30,000 bases of DNA from Bigelowiella natans CCMP2755 (Eukaryota > Cercozoa > Chlorarachniophyceae). A program made the translations under genes and the position numbers. Under the pieces are notes generated by a model. That model did not search any database and was not told where the DNA came from. It saw only the letters and a list, made by a program, of their open reading frames with translations. Of this stretch, positions 22,985 to 30,000 are shown in pieces; the first letter of the stretch is position 1; every line of letters starts with the position of its first letter. The stretch covers positions 37,501-67,500 of the forward strand of contig ADNK01002959.1 of the NCBI GenBank assembly GCA_000320545.1, given 5' to 3'.

Positions 22985-25706
22985 TGAGAGATAACAATAC
23001 ATCATCACTCAATATGTCGTGCCTTCATTACCATCAGTACATCTGTCTCCCACGAATAAAGAGTCTTGTTCTTCTTCCAAGAGATGTAGGCTTGGCTCAG
23101 TTAAGACAGACAATCACCATCAATGACGAGTGTGTTCACAGTGATAATAATCATCATAATCATAATCATAATCATAATCATAATCATAATAATAGTAATA
23201 ATAATAAAGTGGTGCATATGCTGAAAAAGAAGGCAGATGATGCCCTCGATAGTAAGAAGAGACAGGGACTACTACAGGGGAAGTCATCATCGGTGGTATT
23301 ATTCTTCTCAGAGAGCTTCCTATTGAGCAAGATCAATGGTCTACGAAAAGCCAAACTGAACCTTCAAAAAGCTCTAGATGCAACACCGAGTGATAAATTC
23401 TTGTTGTCGATGCTTGGCGTCTGCTTAATGCGACAAGCTGAAATTGAAATGTGTGTGAGTGCTCAAGCGCAAGATACAATCAACAAGGCAATTGGTGTAT
23501 TTGAAGAAAGTATAAGTGGTGGTCCTCCAGGAGCAACAGCTGATGCAGCAGTAAGGGCGAGGTGTTGTCGTCGTTATGGTTGTGCTCTACTGGCTCTGTG
23601 GATCCAACATCTAATCCGAATATACATTCCACTCACTCAATCGCTCAAATTTCTCCAAAGATGCTGCTGCATCAGCAGTAAGAGCAGCAGTAAGAGCACC
23701 ACTACTACCAGCAGCACCGCAGAGGGTGTAACGAAATTAAAGGAGCTCATGCTGGAAGCAGCTTCATGGCTCATGAACGCGGAAAAGAACTTTCTCCTCT
23801 CTCTAAAAATTGCTGCACAACACAAAAATTTGGAGGGTTCTGCTGCTACTACTACTACTACGGATGCCTCCTCCCATCCATGGTGGAAACAAGAAATAGC
23901 ACTGGCAACGAGATATTTGGCGTTTTTGTATGCAATTGCGAATGCAATAACGATGGAAATAAATATTGCGGGGCCCAAAGCAAAAACAACAGCAGACGCG
24001 GAAGGAGTGAGAGGGGGAGGAAGAGGAGGAAGGGAGAAAAGCGGTACCTCCTCCTCCTCCTCCTCCTCATCATCATCATTATCATCCTCTATTAACCACG
24101 ATTTACTATCTTCTATCATTCCTATAAGCGGTGTTAGCACAGGGCGAAAATTGGAATCCATTTCAGCATGTCTTGCTATTTGCAAAGATGATCCAATCGC
24201 AACCCAAACGCTCCTTCAAGCTCTCCGTGCTGATGATCATATCATGATGCATTTAGACACTAGCAGCAACAGTAGCAGCAGCGTTAAGAAGGAAAAGAAA
24301 GAAGCTGGTGTACAAGAAATGATGGGAAATCAGTCGTCATCGTCGTCTGTTAAGGCCAACGACATGGAAGGTGCTGTGCTGAAGGATCACGTAATCACTG
24401 CAGCTGCTGCATCGGTTGTAACTCCGATAGGAATGACCACGTCGATGACGATGATGAAAAAGATGGATGAAAAGAGCAGCAGCAGCAGTGGTGGTGGTGG
24501 TGGTGGTGGTGATGATTGTGGTAGTGATAGCACTTTTTCTGGGTCTCTTCAAAGCATTGTCCATCAACTACTTGGTAAGGTGAAGCATCAGCAGCAGCAG
24601 CACAAGGTAGTAGTAGGAGGTGGAGACGATGTTAATGAACCCCCGTTTGCCTTGGTTGAAATCAAATATGGTAATTCTGCCAAGAGTAGTCTAAGCCGTC
24701 CTTCTGGTTCTACTACTACCACTGCTACTCGAAGATATAGAGTAAAATTATTCGTGAAAGCAAGAATTATAGCCACCAACCTGAAGGAAGATGATGATGA
24801 TGATAATGATCCATTTTGGTCAAAACCATCGTTAATATCATCGATTGTGGAGTCTGTAAGGTTTGTTGTTAATAACACAGCTCATTATCATCATCGTCAT
24901 CATCATCATCATCATCATCATAATCTAGGTCATTGATTAATAGCAGATATCCCGCCACCACCGAGGTTTGATATTGATCCTCTCCCTCATAATACAATCA
25001 TTAGTTTTTCAAAGCATGACTCGTTTCTGGGGGCATCTTCGTGGGAGAGCAAGAAGTTGGATCAGAATGGATCGATCCAAGTTGCCTATCGGGGTACTAC
25101 TAGTAGCTTTCGATGATGATGATGATTATGATGATGATGATGATGCTGTCGCGTCTTTCTTCCTCTCGATGAGTACTGGAACTATTGCCAGGCAGATGGA
25201 GGTGTTGAAGTACTATGACCAGATGTAAATTATTTGTGAATCTTCGATAGTTTTCCTCAAGTTGTTGTTTTGATTTCAGCTTCTTCTTCTTCTTCTTCTT
25301 CTTCTTCTTCTTTTCAGAAAGCTTCCCCCTTGTTCCGTCATCACAACTCCGTTTCTTATCATTCTGCTGACGTGATTGTTTTTGTTTAGGATGGGGTGGA
25401 TTTCTTACGGAGATCAAAATACAATTCGCACTTCAAAACAAGAAAAACACGGTGGTAGGAAAAGATAAAGCTGAGTCATCCCCTGTGAGAACATTGGTTC
25501 TACCACATTACATCATACTGCATGATAATGGAGAGACATCGGAAAATACGATAACTACCCTCGTAAGATTCATCCCCACAGCTGCAAGCACTCGCGAAAA
25601 AGACAGCATCGAGGCTCTTTTGCAGGAACATAAACAAATGGAGGTCAAACAAAGAAGGACAAAGAAAACAAAAAAATGTAAAAGCCGTAGATCAATGCGA
25701 TTATAG
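16969..25706 (+). CDS. CLU (clustered mitochondria) - TPR - YEATS fusion protein
   Basis: Exons: 16969-17057, 17125-17159, 17352-17558, 17868-18118, 18302-18544, 19038-19151, 19301-19548, 19878-20094, 20452-20663, 20877-24860, 25005-25093 and 25390-25706. All phases match, giving 2001 residues. CLU hallmarks (approximate residues): IVYKFARDI, IIDYRGSRI (292-299), VYGTADGGETI (314), DTARLFPP (393-400), QLRPELV (417-423), LHAQGINLRFMG (493-504), then IYWDRMRVVLPKKF (about 620). CLU proteins bind mRNAs of mitochondrial proteins and control mitochondrial distribution. A long low-complexity part (about 730-1300) has Gln, Ser, His and Asp/Glu runs. TPR-like helices lie at about 1350-1570. A YEATS domain (about 1823-1942) follows: RRYRVKLFVKA, FSKHDSFLG, IQVAYRGWGGFLTEIKIQF, LVLPHYIILH. 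The C-terminus is basic (KQRRTKKTKKCKSRRS), like a nuclear signal. The first two exons are the least certain. Confidence 0.88.
19225..19274. repeat. CTT repeat upstream of a splice acceptor
   Basis: About 15 CTT units in the CLU-gene intron 19152-19300; they end 26 bases before the acceptor gccgaag and probably act as its pyrimidine tract. Confidence 0.85.
19786..19827. repeat. TC repeat upstream of a splice acceptor
   Basis: About 20 TC units in the CLU-gene intron 19549-19877, followed by more pyrimidine-rich sequence before the acceptor atctccag. Confidence 0.85.
20172..20363 (+). repeat. four-copy minisatellite in a CLU-gene intron
   Basis: A core of about 39 bp starting CATCATCTCAACATATTGTA and ending GACGATGACGACAA occurs at 20172, 20212, 20261 and 20316. 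The cores look identical; the spacing is 40, 49 and 55 bp because the linkers differ (none, CGGCGTATCA type, CGGCGTAGCAGCCTAC type). It lies in the intron between 20094 and 20452. Identical copies suggest a recent expansion. Confidence 0.9.
20877..24860 (+). other. 3984-bp exon with long low-complexity insert
   Basis: This exon joins the end of the CLU domain to the start of the YEATS domain without a stop or splice site that had to be used. Its middle (about 21430-23210) is made of coding repeats: CAG/CAA (Gln) at 22330-22370, TCA (Ser) at 22950-22985, CAT (His) at 22876-22895, AAT/CAT (Asn-His) at 23150-23190 and acidic GAG/GAT tracts near 22785-22845. The flanks are ordinary globular sequence. 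The introns of this gene carry the same repeat types, so the insert may have grown by the same slippage process while staying in frame. Confidence 0.8.
24861..25004 (+). other. 144-bp intron with a single in-frame stop inside the YEATS domain
   Basis: The donor is GTAAG|gtttgt, the acceptor aatcattag. The length is a multiple of three and the reading frame runs through it except for one TGA at 24934-24936, after a CAT (His) repeat. Removal joins VESV to SFSKHDSF, restoring the YEATS strand. Retention would end the protein eight His codons and a few residues later, without a YEATS domain. A competing shorter splice (from CTAG|gtcatt to the acceptor at about 24940) would keep a proline-rich piece, but needs an 18-bp intron and is less likely. 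Confidence 0.6.
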
Positions 25707-26503
25707 CATAATAGAAGCGAAGATGCGTCGAGATCTTAGGTTGTTCTCTAGCACGCTGCTATTATGCACTGTCAATAATTTCAACGCATGATGCATATTG
25801 ATTGCGTGCTTGCATCCGATCCATGTACGTGTGCATATGTGTATGTTATCGTCAGTGTCACATCATATTGCATCGACGTAGACACTGACACATCTATGAG
25901 ACGGGTGTAATGAACAAATTAAATTTCAAATGGTCATGCAAATCTAATATAGCTATCTAGCTATGCATGTCAGCATATTTATGCATCTGATCGCTACTCC
26001 AGTCGGATGCTAGGATGCCTGCATATGTATATGCACAGATCTAGAGATGTACAACATTTGTGCGCGTGCATGCGATGAACGCCCTGCCACGCAGTACATA
26101 GTACAATCGAAAGTCGTCATCTATGTGCGAATCAAATATCATCCGACAAAATGTAGCTATAACAATCTACAGCGCTTATGTTGTATCATCATGGAACATA
26201 CATCATTGTGTTGCATGCACGACTGTTTCTGAAGCTTGCATTAACATCTCCATTGTTCATTGTGTGTGTGTGTTCTTGTGTGTTGTGAAGCACATGTTCC
26301 AAAAAGAAGAAGAGCTAGAGACATCTAGATAGAATTATGGGCTAGCAGCTGCGCGTGCGCTACCTCGATGTGACAATGAGTTTTCATGACAATATATGAG
26401 TTTTCAGCAATACATCCAGACATCTAGCTGACGAGTCACAGCGCATACAGCAGCTACATCCGCAATATCACAACATGTGACCTATCATAAGTACTTCCTA
26501 CAC
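25707..26503. other. tail-to-tail intergenic spacer, palindrome-rich
   Basis: Lies between the stop of the CLU-YEATS gene (+) and the stop of the elongase gene (-). No exon chain is seen. It has the same texture as the spacers at 325-1227 and 9753-10878: ATGCAT (25791 and 25967), TGTACGTG (25824), CTAGCTATGCATG (25958), TGCATGCG (26068), GCTAGCAGCTGCGCG (26341). Tri-nucleotide repeats, so common in the introns next door, are nearly absent. Confidence 0.6.
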
Positions 26504-26971
26504 TCAGCACTTCAAAGATCTTGGTGTATCCGTGGCAGTAATCTTTTTGTTATCTTTCTTACCACACGCCTTTTTGATTATATACTTATCAACAAACCTA
26601 ATGACGATGAACATTTCTCAACCCAAGTCATAATGCATTATTTAAGATTAGAGACGGAGCTTATTATACTTACAATGTCCCGAAGAGATACACATATAGG
26701 GAGTACATCGCAGCAGTCAAAAACCTAAGATCACCATTTATCATAATAGTATCTGTTAAACGAGAAGCACATTGAATGTCTTTCCTCTTGTATGTATTAC
26801 CAGAGAATAAGCATCTCTCATGTTATTTCTATTCTTTATGAGAAACCGACTTTGACTGAGTTGTTGGCGACTAACTGCATTTCTTCTTCTTCTTCTTCTT
26901 CTTCTTCTTCTTCTTCTTCTTCTTCTCATTCTTATTCATTCTTCTCCTTTTCCTTTGTTAAAATTACAATA

Positions 26972-27006
<35 letters not shown>

Positions 27007-27287
27007 ATTCGTTCAGTACTATGTATACCAGTAGATGTCTTTGATGCTGCATTTATCCCGGATAGAAAAGAAATATAGCGGCACAATCACGCCAGCCTGC
27101 AAAGTTTTTTGAGATGTATGTTTACGTGCGCCGTGTGTATATTTATTAATACATGAGGTTATGCACACAGGCATACACACTCTCAACTATATATATATAT
27201 ATATATATATAAATATACATTATATATACACACAGTTTTATGATACACAATTTTGCTTTTTGATTTACATACCTGATATCATTCATA

Positions 27288-27336
<49 letters not shown>

Positions 27337-28779
27337 TCGCCGTTGGCAAAGAAAAGGTGTTATTTCGAGTGAGATTTAGTGATAGGTATAGTAACCAGCA
27401 TTTGAATATTCTGCAACGAGGTCACAACAATCGCTAAGTGGTACGTTGAAATGGAAATTAGGAGAGTAGTAAGCACAAATGCCGAGAAGATGGATGATGA
27501 TAATAGACGGTACTTCAACCTCCCATCAATACGACTACTAACATACCCTACCAATACTAATACCATCATTTCCTCTCATCATTATAATGGAGAAGTTTTA
27601 TCATAGTTTTGTTTTGCTACTCTCTTCTCACAGGTAGCGGCTAGCCTTTTCTAAACCACCTGACCGCTTATGGTTGGATGTTTCAAATCGAGAATATGTA
27701 TTCATTTATTTTCTTTTATGTATTTGGTTTATAGCGACAACAACCTGTGCTGCTTGGTTTCAACTTCATAGCAGCGAAGAAGTACCAACAGTACCTGAGG
27801 AGGAGGAGGAGGATAATTGACATGCAGGAAGGAGACAAGAGATCAACGACAACATTCTATTTAGTTTTTATCGGGAAGAATTACATCTTCTTTGTGGTTA
27901 TCATCACCATCATCATGATCATGATGATCATCATCATCATCATCATCATCGTTGTCGCATAATCATGGATGCTCTACGCTGCATGGTACGGTTCGCTACT
28001 GCTACTACAACTGCTGGTGGTGGTGGTATGAATGTCCCTTGTATGCATACACTCACATTATCGTGTGGACGAATGCATTGACCGTAGCAAAAATCTGAAT
28101 ATAATCGATGATGATGATGATGATGATGATGATGACTAATGAGCACCGATGGAGAACAAAAGCAAGAGAAGGAGGAGGAGGAGGAGGAGGAGGAGGAGGA
28201 GGAGGGGTAGTAGCAGAGGAAATCCAAGAAAAATAAAGAAAAAGAGAAAGAAAAATAGAAATCGATTTGGGTTAAGTAGCTGCTATAGTTTTAATGATGA
28301 AAAGAGGTATTATTACGATTCCTGGAGAAGCAAAGAGGACAAGACACAACCAAGAGTACCACATAGTCAATTGGTGGTGGATCCAGTGAAGTCTGCTCAC
28401 TGGCTTTTTGCAAAGAACAATGAAGATAGTATCGATGAACCTGATTGAATTGTCAACTCATTTTCTCGAGAATCACCTCTTTATACTAATTGCACATATA
28501 CATCATCCTTCATTACTACTCTTTTGAACGAATGTTATGATGGAAGATAGTGTAGGATGATGGAAGTAGTAGGATATTAAAATGCTCACCACCACCACCA
28601 CCATCATGATCATCATCATCCTTCTCATTATTAATATTAATACTGCTGTGATGATCTGTTGTTATTATTATGATTGTAATCGTCTCACTCCATTGGCTTT
28701 GAGTAGCAAAAGAACTCGACCCAAGCTAGCCTACCACGTGTGCCGTCTTTCGAAATCACATCTGAAGTATGTCATCAAC

Positions 28780-28819
<40 letters not shown>

Positions 28820-29987
28820 GGGAAGCTGCTGCTATTAGCGAGCTCATTTAGGATTGCAATGATGAAGTGGTAATTATAATAAATCTAGGATTCAGAATAC
28901 TGAGGTGTATCAGCGAGCAGATATTCTTTTAACGTGAAAAGCAATCTCAAAATGATGCTAATGGTGACATTGATGATTTGTGAGAATGAGGTTGCTGTAG
29001 GTTTTGTTGGTGGTTAGTTGGTGGTGATGATGATTACTACCAGAGATGGAGACACAGTACTTAAGGGAAGTATTGTATATTCTAACAAAGAACAACACAC
29101 AGGTCACTCATTGAAGGCTCTCGCAAATCTGGCTGTTGCCGTTGTCATTTAAATTAAATCCATTGCTAATTATGTCTCTTGTACCCATTGTTGGTGCTCA
29201 GATGGTGAAGCACTGCCGAGCCTAGACGTACGAGAGCGAAATACGAGAATATCCATGCAATCAATGACCAAACAGGTAGCAACCTGAAGTTATAGAAACA
29301 AGAGTCACGTACGACGACAACGAGCAGCGATCAGAGCAGCCCTTTCTTAAAGGAGGAAAGTACTGATACTTTAAAAACAGTTACATAATGTTATGTCTAG
29401 TGACTTTCCAGCAAGTCTCGTCAAATTGTTGTTTTCTGGAAGCTCTTCCATGTACCATACACCCTAATTGAGGAGGAGAGGAGTATCAAAGTCGTCGTTA
29501 CTATCACTGCAATTACTACTTCTTCTATTACTAGTGCTGCATCTGCTAATCACTCGAAGTAATACCACTGTTATTAAAAGCGTATAGAGAATGCTTGCAG
29601 CTAGGAAGAAAGGCCACAGGCTGAGCATCCACTGCATAGCATATAATAACCACAAAAGTAGTAAAATACATCAGTAATATGCAACTACAGGAAATATAGA
29701 AACATTGGAAAGAAATGGGTGCATTACTACCTCATCACTGACTCCTTTTCTGAGCTCGAATTTCCCCTCAAGCTCTCTTAGTCCTGGGACTCTGGAAGAT
29801 AGATGATGGTGATGATGGCAGAATTTTAAAGTAGCAGCAGGGGGGAATGGAACCAATTTAGAATCCACGTGGTTGTGTGTGAGTGATGATGGCACAGCTT
29901 TCCATCAATCACATTACTTATCCCTACCACTACTACTGCTGTTACGTATGTGTTAATTTATTACAGATCTGCAAGGTCATATTGCAT
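26504..29987 (-). CDS. ELO-family very-long-chain fatty-acid elongase (ELOVL6-like)
   Basis: Fourteen exons: 29987-29965, 29791-29731, 29631-29532, 29435-29405, 29283-29185, 29081-29056, 28761-28689, 28440-28317, 28094-28057, 27794-27745, 27433-27396, 27096-27029, 26724-26674 and 26597-26504. They sum to 292 codons with the stop, the usual ELO length. ELO proteins are ER membrane condensing enzymes that join acyl-CoA and malonyl-CoA in fatty-acid elongation. Family signatures: FCYSKPMEFIDTIFIVL, then the catalytic histidine box HWIHH (residues 156-160), FATVNAFVHTIMYCWYFFAA, ITSLQ-like VVTSLQNIQML, and the last helix FLTAAMYSLYVYLFGTLFVD before a Lys-rich tail. HWxHH and the TSLQ segment are closest to the ELOVL3/6 type that elongates saturated C12-C16 chains; this substrate call is inference. 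The small exons at 29435 and 29081 are supported by phase but are the weakest. Confidence 0.9.
26882..27006. repeat. TTC and ACT trinucleotide repeats (intronic)
   Basis: A TTC run at about 26882-26926 and an ACT run at about 26970-27004 lie in the elongase intron between 27029 and 26724. Confidence 0.85.
27185..27332. repeat. two AT microsatellites (intronic)
   Basis: AT runs at about 27188-27210 and 27296-27332 flank 85 bp of unique sequence within the elongase intron 27097-27395. Confidence 0.85.
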
Positions 29988-30000
29988 TGTAATGACGGTC

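Noticed and set aside
22717-23008. - strand ORFs with poly-Met, poly-Leu or poly-Val
   Set aside because: Antisense shadows of the coding repeats in the large CLU exon.
25094-25389. Open frame with Asp runs between the last two YEATS exons
   Set aside because: Splicing CGGG|gtacta to ttgtttag|GATGG makes the GWGGF motif; the Asp-coding GAT repeat and the CTT repeat are intronic.
28149-28448. + strand ORF of about 99 codons with an Arg-rich start
   Set aside because: It lies antisense to the elongase exon 28440-28317 that encodes the DTIF and HWIHH motifs; its start is a GAG microsatellite.
1-30000. Transposons or viral insertions
   Set aside because: No reverse transcriptase, transposase, integrase or capsid-like motif and no long terminal or inverted repeats were seen in any open frame.

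Overview
This is nuclear DNA from a eukaryote, most likely a protist or alga; the lineage cannot be fixed from the sequence. The evidence is intron-dense genes with GT-AG introns and conserved splice phases, a polyadenylation signal, eukaryote-specific families (cofilin, CLU, fatty-acid elongase, secretory kelch protein) and a very high load of di- and trinucleotide microsatellites in introns and in coding exons. No rRNA, tRNA, CRISPR array, transposase or reverse transcriptase was seen. Exon chains were built by hand from splice motifs, reading phase and family motifs; four chains (kelch, secreted protein, CLU, elongase) close exactly in frame from ATG to stop.

Layout, left to right: 3' end of an unknown + gene (1-324); a tail-to-tail spacer; a small - gene of unknown function (1228-2123, 5' end unresolved); a long - gene for a multi-pass membrane protein resembling the HTTM / vitamin-K-dependent carboxylase superfamily (2339-8081); an AT-rich head-to-head spacer; a + ADF/cofilin gene with an intronless coding region (9242-9685); a tail-to-tail spacer; a - 16-exon kelch-propeller gene with a signal peptide and a C-terminal QDEL (10879-15589); a - four-exon gene for a small secreted protein of unknown family (15849-16689); a 279-bp head-to-head spacer; a + 12-exon gene of about 2001 codons (16969-25706); a tail-to-tail spacer; and a complete 14-exon - gene for an ELO fatty-acid elongase (26504-29987).

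The most interesting object is the + gene at 16969-25706. Its N-terminal third is a CLU (clustered mitochondria, CLUH/Clu1/TIF31) domain, followed by a long low-complexity insert (polyQ, polyS, polyH, acidic), a TPR-like helical part and, in the last three exons, a YEATS domain that keeps the residues known to line the acyl-lysine pocket. I know of no described CLU-YEATS fusion. A YEATS-less form would arise if one 144-bp intron were retained.

The genes do not form an obvious pathway. The elongase, the kelch protein, the HTTM-like protein and the small secreted protein all belong to the ER, secretory route or membranes. At a larger scale, the three tail-to-tail spacers share a sequence texture (dense in GATC, TCGA, GTAC, GCATGC and GCTAGC-like palindromes) that is absent from the AT-rich head-to-head spacers.
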